From NCBI RefSeq assembly GCF_947581915.1, contig NZ_CANPWG010000073.1:1-35451 (forward strand): a DNA stretch of 35,451 nt, read 5' to 3'. Origin of the DNA: Candidatus Palauibacter scopulicola (GTDB lineage Bacteria; Gemmatimonadota; Gemmatimonadetes; Palauibacterales; Palauibacteraceae). The position numbers and the translations under genes were made by a program. Below are positions 9,801 through 17,255 of this stretch, piece by piece (within the stretch, counting starts at the first letter, position 1; each line of letters starts with the position of its first letter). The notes under the pieces were generated by a model. It did not search any database, had not been told where the DNA came from, and saw only the letters and a program-made list of their open reading frames with translations.

Positions 9801-10494
9801 CCGCAACGCCGGGCACGACACCAGCCGGAGAAGCGGCATCGCTCGAGGCGCCGCGGCAGGAGATGACTTCGTCGCCCAGCATGAGGTCCACATTCGTCAC
9901 GGTCTCGTCGTTGTACTGCACGTCGAGCAGGACGGAGACGTCGCCGGACACGTTGGTCGGGTCGACCGAGGTGTTCCGGTCGTCCACCTGCCGCAGACCG
10001 AAGATCGTGACCGTCGCCGGCCGACCGCCATCCTGGCCGACTTCGACGTTAAAGCCCTGGTTGGCCTGGAGGCCATCCGGGTCGGCTGCCGTGATAGTGA
10101 CAACGGCACTTCCGCGCGCGACACCGCTAACCATCGCGCTCGTGCCGTCGACGCTCACCGTGGCGACGCCGTCGTTCGACGAGGCGGCGGTGAAGGTCAG
10201 CGCGTCGCCGTCGGGGTCGCTGAAGTACCCGTTCAGGGCGGACACGGACACGGAGCCACCGACGTCAACGTTGTGGGCCGGAATCGTGCCGACTGCCACC
10301 GGCGCGCGGTTCGCCACCGGAGGCGGCGGCGGAGGCGGCGGAGGTGGCGGAGGCGGCGGCGGAATTACCGGCGGTGGAATGGTGATGGGCGGAATGTCCG
10401 GGAACGGCGGGGTGACGACCTCTACGGTGTCACCGCAAGCGCCGATGGTCAGGACCGCCCCGACCGTCAACAGCCTTTTGGTACCCTTTCTCAT
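6898..10494 (-). CDS. Large lipoprotein with cadherin-like and Calx-beta-like repeats
   Basis: The 1198-residue protein starts with a basic n-region, a hydrophobic stretch and the lipobox IGAC (Cys20), so it should be lipid-anchored. A long Pro tract (about residues 40-60) is followed by a cadherin-like module beginning NRAPVAVGTIPA with DPDGDALTF. The central ~700 residues are beta-rich and unrecognised, with several Cys residues. The last ~340 residues hold about three Calx-beta-like repeats, recognised by acidic ends such as SNDDD, DDDPD and the terminal INDNDDA, and by the VxExxG pattern. These usually bind calcium in surface and adhesion proteins. No catalytic motif is visible. The ATG at 10494 has a strong GAGGAG ribosome site seven bases upstream, and a strong terminator follows the stop. 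Likely an adhesin or structural surface protein. Confidence 0.87.
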   Translation of the reverse strand: MRKGTKRLLTVGAVLTIGACGDTVEVVTPPFPDIPPITIPPPVIPPPPPPPPPPPPPPPVANRAPVAVGTIPAHNVDVGGSVSVSALNGYFSDPDGDALTFTAASSNDGVATVSVDGTSAMVSGVARGSAVVTITAADPDGLQANQGFNVEVGQDGGRPATVTIFGLRQVDDRNTSVDPTNVSGDVSVLLDVQYNDETVTNVDLMLGDEVISCRGASSDAASPAGVVPGVAESGGSVEIECFFDTDQVAGECMGMQMEPRFANGDHELSAQITTSDGTTRTALASQMITLKNSNYVMLAHSKGSESMVTGGVTFYGGPAGEDESNVNSFHACPVAFNGTVVGELSLHAMVTGPEASALEDAPPALAFSALPNGTPRNGVALADKEAPFTWTVNPGINWNVENTAGKAMGNNEHWLINSGDIKDDGGLLVTDEFRGDDEAKLGPRYFDYKGPTFDTAAGDRGISLHLGGTTVVPVANTYYSAGNFRVNGLADAGVGGASAKFAVGDCSVGANSDGDRRTAFVALEGLGDVSGIGDLPEDDPNADFDDDDGANCYVAEVTAIYDGLMNARSARSGNSTIQTGAAFGVDKGDPELSDIEPDEAGLVLRAGAMLSLDVEDPKLATGEPGSGIGEVRWWVGSRSYTHPLTRVKGTATVSDGAVEINTDLTAAASSSGEGARTVNVQARDSATPVNASSTTFSFIRDTKAPTFTLSKTQGDISPQSATAVTVSVGGTISDNNVIRSAELQLRRKATGQSCMAADTIPRREGTNARVSRNRVDLENDTNAITFDETFTINAPAGAGTGPEALCFYLDSEDNAVEPNGRDAGNEGDYVLNEFTVNWPTVAAPPPGPTFEFMNVDGTEIDTVKVTEGDATGFQYAVSLANTDTDTVAVTVTGPAGVTVAPATLNFPNTDTTSDTLIVTVTTAHDLDIMANHGMVTHSATDFESASVAVQSNDDDFAISTDVASINEDASATEVTVTVTAGTAPAAETTTTVSVNIGYPTGDAETTPAPPTSVDVVIAAGMKSGEAEVMVDALDDAVRDEVSDMIELTVSGSAEQGVYYMPASIDIMDDDPDITLSLDVTEVDEDAGTVTVEITGTTDVQVNGILNFAVALGGTATRGAPGSTTETDDYRAPETVALQFNTGGTTASATVTLEINDDGTDEANETIIFDDADGAQVAGAGKTYTVGPVTLTINDNDDA

Positions 10495-10885
10495 TCTTCA
10501 CTCCTCCTCAGGATGAAGTCCTTCGGGTGTATGGCCGACTCGATCCATCAACATACCACGGCCGACGAACGATGCACCACACCCCAGCCCGCAAATCGGG
10601 CTGAACATACCCACGCTCTCACAGGGTGGCAAGAGCGCCGGAAGCCGCAAAAACACCTTGTTTTCGTCGATGTTTCCTTCGGTGTTTCCTTCGGTCGAGC
10701 GAGTCCGTGAAACCGTCGCTTCGGACCGTGTTTTTCCGGGGGGATTCGAGGCAGGCCCCACCACACTCTCCACCACCCATTCCCCCGCGTAACCTGGAGT
10801 ATGGCACCGATCGCCGCCCGCCGTCAAGGTTTTTGAACCGTTTTGAACCGTAGAGCGTTGCTGCACCGCGCCCTGATACGGCCCC
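10495..10885 (-). promoter_or_regulatory. Intergenic leader between uvrA and the Calx-beta lipoprotein
   Basis: No gene is credible here. Near the lipoprotein start are GAGGAG (ribosome site) and, further upstream, a 7-bp-stem hairpin CAGCCCG-CAAAT-CGGGCTG (10585-10603). Two short tandem duplications are visible: GTTTCCTTCG twice around 10671-10693, and TTTTGAACCG twice around 10830-10849. A promoter for the minus-strand gene must lie here, but no confident -35/-10 pair can be picked. No clear T-tailed terminator for uvrA is seen. Confidence 0.4.
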
Positions 10886-13762
10886 CTACCCCCCTGGTAT
10901 GGCCAGGGTTCCCGCCGGCTTCGGGCTCGACTCCGGCAGGAGCGCGGCGAGGTGCCGGCCGGTGTGGCTGCCGGGCGTCGCGGCCACGAGTTCCGGGGGA
11001 CCCTCGGCGACGACGAGGCCGCCGCCCGCTCCGCCCTCCGGGCCCATGTCGATGACCCAGTCGGCGGTCTTCACGACGTCCATGTGGTGTTCGATGACGA
11101 TGATCGTGTTGCCGCGGTCGGCGAGCCGGTGGAGGACGCGGAGGAGGAGGCGCACGTCCTCGAAGTGGAGGCCGGTGGTGGGCTCGTCGAGGATGTAGAC
11201 GGTGCGGCCGGTGCTCGTCTTCGCGAGTTCGGTGGCGAGCTTCACGCGCTGGGCCTCGCCGCCGGAGAGCGTGGTGGCGGGCTGGCCGAGCGTCACGTAG
11301 CCGAGGCCGACGTCGGAGAGGGTGCCCAGGCGGCGCTTCACCGAGGGCACGGCGTCGAAGAACTCGAGCGCCTCGTCCACGCTCATCGCGAGCACGTCGG
11401 CGATGCTGCGGCCGCGGTAGAGGACCTCGAGCGTCTCGCGGTTGTAGCGGCGCCCCCGGCAGATGTCGCAGGGGACGTACACGTCGGGCAGGAAGTGCAT
11501 CTCGATCTTCACGAGGCCGTCGCCGCGGCAGGGTTCGCAGCGCCCGCCCTTCACGTTGAAGCTGAAGCGCCCCGGCGCGTAGCCGCGGATGTTCGACTCG
11601 GGCAGGCGGGCGAAGAGGTCGCGGATGGGGGTGAAGAGGCCGGTGTAGGTGGCGGGGTTCGAGCGCGGGGTGCGGCCGATGGGGCTCTGGTCGACGTCGA
11701 TGACCTTGTCGAAGAGGTCGATGCCCTCGATCGCGTCGTGGGCGCCGGGGACGAGCTTGGAGCGGTAGATCTCGCGGGCGAGGCGGCGGTAGAGGATCTG
11801 CTCGACGAGGGTGGACTTGCCGGAGCCGGACACGCCGGTGACGCAGATGAAGGTGCCGAGCGGGAACTCGACGTCGATCGCGCGCAGGTTGTGCTCGCGG
11901 GCGCCGCGCACGACGAGGCGGCCGTTGTCGGGGGGGCGGCGGCGTGCGGGGACGGAGATCTCACGCTCGCCGCGCAGGTAGGCGGCGGTGAGGGAGCGTT
12001 CGTCGGCCAGGAGGCGGTCGATGTCGCCGGAGACGACGACTTCCCCGCCCTCGCGCCCGGCCCCGGGCCCCATGTCGACGATGTGGTCGGCGCGGCGGAT
12101 GGTGAGTTCGTCGTGTTCGACGACGAGGACGGTGTTTCCGAGGTCGCGCAGGGCGCCGAGCGTCTGCAGGAGCTTGCGGTTGTCGCGCGGGTGGAGGCCG
12201 ATGCTGGGTTCGTCGAGCACGTAGAGGACGCCGACGAGGCGGCTCCCGATCTGGGTGGCGAGGCGGATGCGCTGGGCCTCGCCGCCGGAGAGGGTGCCGG
12301 CGGAGCGGGCGAGGGTGAGGTAGCCGAGGCCGACGTGGTCGAGGAACTCGAGGCGCTCGACGACCTCCTTGAGGATGGGGACGCGGATCTCGGCGGCCTG
12401 GCCGCCGGCGGCGCGGGCGGTTTCGAGCCAGTTGCCGAGGAGGGGGCGGAGTTCGGCCACGGACTGCGCGGTGAGGGCGGGGAGGGAGAGTCCCTCGAGG
12501 GTGACGGCCCGGCTCTCCGGGCGCAGCCGGCCGCCCTCGCAGGCGAGACAGGTGGAGAGGGTCATGTACTCCTCGAGCGAGAGGCGCACGCGCTCGCTCG
12601 TCGTCTCGTGGTAGCGGCGCAGGGTGGCGGCGACGGCTCCTTCCCATCCCACGTCGGTGTCGCCGTAGAGGATCGCCTCCTGCTGGTCCCCGTTCAGGTC
12701 GCCCCAGACGGTGTTGAGGTCGAAGTCGAGCTTGCGGGCGAGGCGCGCGAGGGCGTGGCGGCGGGAGCCGTAACTCGGCGCGCCCAGGGGGAGGAGGACG
12801 CCCTCGAGGATGGAGATGCGGTCGCCGCCCACGATGAGGTCGGCGTTGGGGACGCGCTGGGTGCCGAGCCCGTCGCACTCCCGGCAGGCGCCGAAGGGGG
12901 AGTTGAAGGAGAACTGCCGGGGCTCGAGTTCCGGCATGCCGATCCCGCACGCCGGGCAGGCGTAGCGCTCGCTGAACAGGTGGGCCTCGTCGCCGTCGTC
13001 CGCGCCGTCGGCGGCCTCGCCGGCGGCTTCGTCGGCGCCGTTGTGAAGGGCGACCTCGACGACGCCGTCGGCCATGCCGAGCGCGGTGGCCACGGAGTCG
13101 GCCAGCCGCTCGCGGTCGGAGGCGCGCACGACGAGCCGGTCCACGACGACGGAGATGTCGTGGTTGCGGCGCCGGTTCAGGGACGGCGGGTCGGAGAGGT
13201 CGACGAGTTCGCCGTCCACGCGCGCGCGCACGAAACCATCACTGAGCGTGCGCTCGAACAGGTCGCGGAACTCCCCCTTCCGTCCCCGGACCAGCGGGGC
13301 GCGGACCTCGATGCGGGCACCGGCCGGCCAGCCGAGGATCTGCTTCGCGATCTCCGACGGCGACTGGGGGCGCACGGGGCGGCCGCACGAGGGACAGTGG
13401 GGGGTGCCGGCGCGGGCCCACAGGAGCCGGAGGTAGTCGTAGATCTCGGTGACGGTGCCGACGGTGGAGCGCGGGTTGCCACCGGCGGTGCGCTGCTCGA
13501 TCGCGATGGCGGGCGAGAGGCCCTCGATGACGTCGACGTCGGGCTTCTCCATGACGCCGAGGAACTGCCGGGCGTAGGCGGAGAGGGATTCGACGTAGCG
13601 GCGCTGCCCCTCCGCGTAGATGGTGTCGAAGGCGAGCGACGACTTGCCGGAGCCGGAGAGCCCGGTGACGACGATGAGCCGGTCGCGCGGCAGTTCGACA
13701 TCGACGTCGCGCAGGTTGTGCTCCCGCGCCCCCCGCACGATGAGAGCGTTCGAGTCTTCCAT
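10886..13762 (-). CDS. uvrA: UvrABC excinuclease subunit A
   Basis: UvrA is the damage-recognition ATPase of nucleotide excision repair; it loads UvrB at bulky lesions. The 958-residue product has two ABC modules: Walker [10 protein letters not shown] (34-42) and later GVSGSGKST, with two LSGGEAQR signatures. Zinc-finger cysteines CPAC...CREC and CEPC...CDIC are present, as is the N-terminal [10 protein letters not shown] motif that recurs before the second ATPase. Length fits the family. A small acidic Gly/Ala/Asp-rich insert ([18 protein letters not shown]) precedes the first zinc finger. The start at 13762 is chosen because family similarity begins there; the open frame extends 50 codons further upstream with no UvrA-like sequence. 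A decayed copy of its 5' end lies at 16501-16573, beyond the neighbouring ATPase cassette. Confidence 0.98.
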   Translation of the reverse strand: MEDSNALIVRGAREHNLRDVDVELPRDRLIVVTGLSGSGKSSLAFDTIYAEGQRRYVESLSAYARQFLGVMEKPDVDVIEGLSPAIAIEQRTAGGNPRSTVGTVTEIYDYLRLLWARAGTPHCPSCGRPVRPQSPSEIAKQILGWPAGARIEVRAPLVRGRKGEFRDLFERTLSDGFVRARVDGELVDLSDPPSLNRRRNHDISVVVDRLVVRASDRERLADSVATALGMADGVVEVALHNGADEAAGEAADGADDGDEAHLFSERYACPACGIGMPELEPRQFSFNSPFGACRECDGLGTQRVPNADLIVGGDRISILEGVLLPLGAPSYGSRRHALARLARKLDFDLNTVWGDLNGDQQEAILYGDTDVGWEGAVAATLRRYHETTSERVRLSLEEYMTLSTCLACEGGRLRPESRAVTLEGLSLPALTAQSVAELRPLLGNWLETARAAGGQAAEIRVPILKEVVERLEFLDHVGLGYLTLARSAGTLSGGEAQRIRLATQIGSRLVGVLYVLDEPSIGLHPRDNRKLLQTLGALRDLGNTVLVVEHDELTIRRADHIVDMGPGAGREGGEVVVSGDIDRLLADERSLTAAYLRGEREISVPARRRPPDNGRLVVRGAREHNLRAIDVEFPLGTFICVTGVSGSGKSTLVEQILYRRLAREIYRSKLVPGAHDAIEGIDLFDKVIDVDQSPIGRTPRSNPATYTGLFTPIRDLFARLPESNIRGYAPGRFSFNVKGGRCEPCRGDGLVKIEMHFLPDVYVPCDICRGRRYNRETLEVLYRGRSIADVLAMSVDEALEFFDAVPSVKRRLGTLSDVGLGYVTLGQPATTLSGGEAQRVKLATELAKTSTGRTVYILDEPTTGLHFEDVRLLLRVLHRLADRGNTIIVIEHHMDVVKTADWVIDMGPEGGAGGGLVVAEGPPELVAATPGSHTGRHLAALLPESSPKPAGTLAIPGG

Positions 13763-13944
13763 AGCCGGGGATCGTAGACGCGCCCGCCGCCCCCGCGCCA
13801 GCTTGCCGGCCCGGTGCGCGCGGTGCTTCCTCCTCTCGCTTGCTCCGTCAAGGCAGGGCGCGCGAGCTTGGTGCGGCTCTGAAGCACGCCGTGCGTCGAC
13901 CGAAGACGCCACGCGGCAGTGAAACGTAGAGGGGTCCCTCGACC

Positions 13945-15084
13945 ATGACCGACCACGCCCACATCGAGCGCATCCATATCCAGGGCTTTCGCTCGCTGGC
14001 CGACGTCAAGCTCTCGCCGGGAGCGGGCGCGAACGTACTGATCGGCGCGAACGGCTCCGGAAAATCAAACTTCGTGAAGTTCTTCGACATGCTGAGCTGG
14101 ATGCTGAAGTCGCGGAAACTCGCGGAGTTCGTCGGCATCGAAGGCGGCGCGGACGACCAGTTGCACGGGGGGAACGAGACTACGCCGCGCCTGGACGCCG
14201 AGATCGCGATACGCACGGACACCGGGCGGAACGACTACCGGTTCAAGCTGGCCTTCGCCCATCCCGACCAGTTGCTGTTCATCGACGAGGCGTTTCGCTA
14301 CAGCCGTGACGATCTCGACGGAAATCCGCCATGGAACTCTCTGGGCAGCGGGCACCGGGAGGCCCACATCGTCGATGAGGGGCAGCCGAACGGCCGGGAG
14401 CCGGTGTCGGAGATCCGCGCGCGAACCGCGCGCGTGGTCACTCACCTGCTGAGAGACTGCGCCGCCTTTCAGTTCCACAACACCGGCGCCACCTCGAAGT
14501 TCAAGAAGAACTGTGACGCCGGCGAGAACGCGTACCTGCGAGCCGACGGGGGCAACCTGGCGGCCATGCTGTACCGGCTGGAACAGGAGGATCTGCGCCG
14601 GTACGACATCATCTGCAAGCACATTCGGCGCGTACTGCCCGGCTTCGACCGGTTCGAGATCGAGGAGCAATACGGGAAGGTCGCCCTGCGCTGGCGCTCC
14701 AGGCATTCGGACAAGACCTACGGCGCGCACCTCACGTCGGACGGCTCGCTGCGTTTCTTCGCTCTCGTGACGTTGCTGAACCTCCCTGCGGAAATGCTTC
14801 CGGGCGTGCTGCTCCTCGACGAACCGGAACTGGGCCTGCATCCGAAGGCGGTCGCACTCGTGGGCGACATGATCCTCGCCCTGGCCGAGAGTCGGCAGGT
14901 CATCGTGGCGACGCAGTCGCCCCTCCTCGTCGATTCGTTCGAGCTCGATCAGGTCTTCGTGCTGGAACTGGACGACGGGCGGACAGTGTTGCGCCCGCAG
15001 GACGCGAACCAGCTCCGCGAATGGCTTGACGACTACACGCTGGGAGAACTCTGGCAGAAGAACCTGCTGGGCGGACGGCCTTGA
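13945..15084 (+). CDS. AAA family ATPase (AAA_21/RloA-like), paired with DUF4276 protein
   Basis: The 379-residue protein has an SMC/RecF-like ATPase layout: IHIQGFRSL at the N terminus, Walker A GANGSGKS (34-41), an ABC-like signature TSDGSLRFF, Walker [14 protein letters not shown] (Asp292, Glu293), and the ATQSP sensor near the C terminus. The middle region is variable, as usual for this group. Such ATPases are common in defence islands, where they sense infection or bind DNA and control a partner nuclease (for example the ATPase of PARIS or OLD systems). The next gene overlaps by 4 nt, so both products are probably made together and may form a complex. It is divergent from uvrA, with about 180 bp between the starts. 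Phage target and true activity are unknown. Confidence 0.9.
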   Translation: MTDHAHIERIHIQGFRSLADVKLSPGAGANVLIGANGSGKSNFVKFFDMLSWMLKSRKLAEFVGIEGGADDQLHGGNETTPRLDAEIAIRTDTGRNDYRFKLAFAHPDQLLFIDEAFRYSRDDLDGNPPWNSLGSGHREAHIVDEGQPNGREPVSEIRARTARVVTHLLRDCAAFQFHNTGATSKFKKNCDAGENAYLRADGGNLAAMLYRLEQEDLRRYDIICKHIRRVLPGFDRFEIEEQYGKVALRWRSRHSDKTYGAHLTSDGSLRFFALVTLLNLPAEMLPGVLLLDEPELGLHPKAVALVGDMILALAESRQVIVATQSPLLVDSFELDQVFVLELDDGRTVLRPQDANQLREWLDDYTLGELWQKNLLGGRP

Positions 15085-15710
15085 CCCGTTTGGCCATCTC
15101 CGTGGAGGGGCAGACGGAGGAGGAATTCGTCAAGGATTCGCTGGCGGTCCATCTCCAAGGCCGGGGCGTTGACGTCAGACCTGTCATGGTCGGCCGGGCG
15201 CGCGGCAGGGGACAGGGTGGCGGGAATGTCTCGATAGGTCTGCTCGCACGGGAAATGCGGGCACTGAAGGCGAGTTTCGATGCCGTAACCTCCCTCGTGG
15301 ACTTCTATGGGTTCAGGGGCAAGGGAACCATGTCGGCCGACGACCTCCTCCGGGCGATCCGCGAGAGCCTCGGACCATTCGACGAGCGATTCGTGTTCCC
15401 CTACGTCCAGATGCACGAGTTCGAGGGACTGCTGTTCTCGAACGTGGACGCGTTCGCGATCGTTCTCCCCGAAGCTCCGGTCGCGGATCTGAGATCCATC
15501 CGCTCCGAATTCGACACGCCGGAGGACATCAACGACAGTCCCACGACCGCGCCGAGCAAACGTATCAAGCGGCTGATTCCGAGCTACCGGAAGCGACTGG
15601 ACGGCCCTCCGCTGGCGGCTGAAATTGGGCTGAACCGGATACGAAGCGAATGCCCGAGATTCGACGCCTGGTTGCGTCGCCTCGAATCCCTCGGCGAGCC
15701 CGCAACCTGA
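15081..15710 (+). CDS. DUF4276 family protein, partner of AAA ATPase
   Basis: The 209-residue product begins with ISVEGQTEEEF, the EGxTEExF hallmark of DUF4276, followed by TSLVDFYGF, VQMHEFEGLLFS and a C-terminal FDAWLRRLESL. Arrangement of the conserved acidic residues (Glu9, the Asp of LVDFYG) recalls TOPRIM-type nucleases; that is an inference, not a demonstrated fold match. DUF4276 genes often follow an AAA ATPase gene, and the pair resembles ATPase/TOPRIM defence pairs such as PARIS or OLD-type systems. The start is TTG at 15081, sharing TTGA with the ATPase stop codon, which implies translational coupling. No signal peptide; cytoplasmic. It may be the effector of the pair. Confidence 0.85.
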   Translation: MTRLAISVEGQTEEEFVKDSLAVHLQGRGVDVRPVMVGRARGRGQGGGNVSIGLLAREMRALKASFDAVTSLVDFYGFRGKGTMSADDLLRAIRESLGPFDERFVFPYVQMHEFEGLLFSNVDAFAIVLPEAPVADLRSIRSEFDTPEDINDSPTTAPSKRIKRLIPSYRKRLDGPPLAAEIGLNRIRSECPRFDAWLRRLESLGEPAT

Positions 15711-15756
15711 GGGAGGTAGCGTTTTCGCCCTCCCGATCCGCGTGGCTGGAGACTCC

Positions 15757-16506
15757 ATGACTCAAGAAACACCCGGGAACCGACTCCATCTCCCACACCT
15801 GGCCATCACCGGGTTTCGGGGCATCCGGGAGCTTTCGATCGGCCGGCTCGGTCGGGTGACGCTGCTCACTGGAAAAAACGGTGTGGGGAAGACCGCCGCC
15901 CTCGAGGCCGTCCGAGCGTTGGCGGCGCGTGGCCGGCGTTGCCTTTCCCTGGGCCCGGGCGTACTGGGAGACGACAGGATCGCGAAATGGTGGAACGACG
16001 TTGAGTTGACCCCAGACGAGGACAAGGTCGTTGACGCCTTGAAGCTCGTGGTGAACGCGGCTGAGCGCGCGGCTGTGGTCGGGGGACACGCAGGCCGCCG
16101 ACCGCGACGTAGTCGAGTGATCGTGGAGCTGGAGGGCGATCCCGTGCCTGTTCCGTTGAAGAGTCTGGGGGACGGGGCCGTGCGGGTGTTCGGGGTGGCG
16201 CTGGCCCTGGCCAACAGCCGCGACGGATTCCTGGTGATCGACGAAGCCGAAAACGGCATCCACCACTCCCTGCAAGAGCGCTTCTGGCGCATGGTTCTGG
16301 AAACTGCGGAGGCCAACAACGTTCAGGTGCTGGCGACGACGCACAGCCGAGATTGCGTGGAGGGATTCGCCCGGGCGGTGACCGAATGTCAGCACATCGA
16401 CGGTGCTCTTGCCCGGATCAACCGACGGAACGGAGAAACGTGGGCCGTCGAGTACTCCGAGAGGGACATGCGGATCGCCGCGGAGCAGGGCATCGAGGTT
16501 CGGTGA
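15757..16506 (+). CDS. Short AAA family ATPase (OLD/AAA15-like) with reduced central region
   Basis: The 249-residue protein has LAITGFRGI, Walker A GKNGVGKT (39-46), signature-like LKSLGDGAVRVFG, Walker B FLVIDEAENGIHHS (Asp162, Glu163) and ATTHSRDCVE. All core ATP-binding motifs are intact. From memory, relatives are about 350-400 residues and carry a longer stretch between Walker A and the WNDVELTPDEDKVVDAL segment; here only ~35 residues separate them, suggesting an internal loss of roughly 90 residues. The ATG at 15757 is preceded by GGAG at good spacing; an upstream GTG at 15742 is less likely. It lies 46 bp after the DUF4276 gene on the same strand. The final Arg codon and stop fall at the start of a uvrA-like relic, so the C terminus may have been set by the recombination junction. 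Confidence 0.82.
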   Translation: MTQETPGNRLHLPHLAITGFRGIRELSIGRLGRVTLLTGKNGVGKTAALEAVRALAARGRRCLSLGPGVLGDDRIAKWWNDVELTPDEDKVVDALKLVVNAAERAAVVGGHAGRRPRRSRVIVELEGDPVPVPLKSLGDGAVRVFGVALALANSRDGFLVIDEAENGIHHSLQERFWRMVLETAEANNVQVLATTHSRDCVEGFARAVTECQHIDGALARINRRNGETWAVEYSERDMRIAAEQGIEVR

Positions 16507-16573
16507 GCGACGATGAGGCGGTCGCGCGGCAGTTCGACGTACCCGGGGCCAGCTTGCCAGCCCGGCGCGCGCG
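16501..16573 (-). pseudogene. Decayed duplicate of the uvrA 5' end
   Basis: 16501-16538 matches uvrA codons at 13663-13699 with one indel and one mismatch. 16548-16573 matches the uvrA upstream leader at 13797-13822 with two mismatches in 26. Both blocks are in the same order and orientation as at uvrA, with about 90 bp lost between them. On the minus strand the relic still encodes [10 protein letters not shown], identical to UvrA residues 22-31. It is too short to function. Confidence 0.85.
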
Positions 16574-16702
16574 CGAGGGCCGCACCGGCTACGTTGGAGT
16601 GGCGGGCCGTGGTGAGCGCCGGGATCCGGAGCCCGGTTGATGGCCCGTTGATGGCGCCGGGCATGGTTGGGGCGTCACGCTACTCCGGATGCGAGGTGGA
16701 CG

Positions 16703-17233
16703 TTGCTGATCCGCAGATTCACACGTAACGACCGCGATGCGGCCCTGGTTGCCGCACTCGTGCAGGCGCTCGATCCACGCTTCGAGGCCATCGAGAACCG
16801 CCTGGACGCCATGGACCGCCGCTTCGAAGTCATCGAAGGCCGCCTGGACGCCATGGACAGCCGCTTCGTGTCGATAGACCACCGTTTCGAGGCCATCGAC
16901 AACCGCTTTGACGCGCTGGATGTGAAGTGGGAACGCCGGTTCGTCGCTCTCACCGACGAGATGTCCAAACTGCGGGTTGGCTACGCCGATGTCCGCGAGC
17001 ACGTCGTCCGTCTGCATGAGAACGTCAACGCGCGAATGGATGGGTTCGACGCGCGGATGAATGGGTTCGAGGCGCGGCTCGACACGATGAGCCAGGACAT
17101 CGACGCGCGATTCGACACGATGCGCCAGGACATCGACGCACGATTCGACACGATGCGCCAGGAGATCGCCGCGCAGTTCGCGACCCTCTCCGAGACCGTG
17201 GTGCACGGGTTCAGCCGGCCGGAGCCCGCCTGA
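16703..17233 (+). CDS. Small coiled-coil protein with heptad and 11-residue repeats
   Basis: The product (176 residues from TTG 16703; TTG 16667 is an alternative) is almost entirely predicted coiled coil. Residues ~20-75 repeat a 7-residue unit of the type RFEAIDN/RLDAMDS, and the C-terminal part repeats an 11-residue unit DIDARFDTMRQ; two DNA copies of 33 bp (17096-17128 and 17129-17161) differ at one base. No transmembrane segment or enzymatic motif is seen. Similar short proteins occur near toxin, phage and defence genes, but no function can be assigned. It is on the same strand as the ATPase cassette, separated by the uvrA relic. The opposite strand is also open because of the repeat composition, yet the + strand frame has the coherent amphipathic pattern. 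Start choice is uncertain. Confidence 0.68.
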   Translation: MLIRRFTRNDRDAALVAALVQALDPRFEAIENRLDAMDRRFEVIEGRLDAMDSRFVSIDHRFEAIDNRFDALDVKWERRFVALTDEMSKLRVGYADVREHVVRLHENVNARMDGFDARMNGFEARLDTMSQDIDARFDTMRQDIDARFDTMRQEIAAQFATLSETVVHGFSRPEPA

Positions 17234-17255
17234 CGGCTGTGCCGGTCCTCTGCTC

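Noticed and set aside
10317..10372. GGN-rich tract as a phase-variable repeat
   Set aside because: It is a trinucleotide-type tract encoding Pro; length changes would keep the frame, so on/off switching is not expected.
10660..10700. Short direct repeats that could suggest a CRISPR
   Set aside because: Only two adjacent copies of a ~10-bp unit, no spacers of regular length and no cas genes.
8569..10710. A 713-codon + strand frame opposite the Calx-beta lipoprotein
   Set aside because: Antisense shadow; includes an Arg-only run opposite the Pro tract.
10952..13777. A 941-codon + strand frame opposite uvrA
   Set aside because: uvrA on the minus strand has all family motifs; the antisense frame has low-complexity Ala/Glu/Gly/Val content only.
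16503..16640. Short + strand frame after the second ATPase starting GTG
   Set aside because: Its first part is the uvrA relic read on the wrong strand, and the rest has no similarity.
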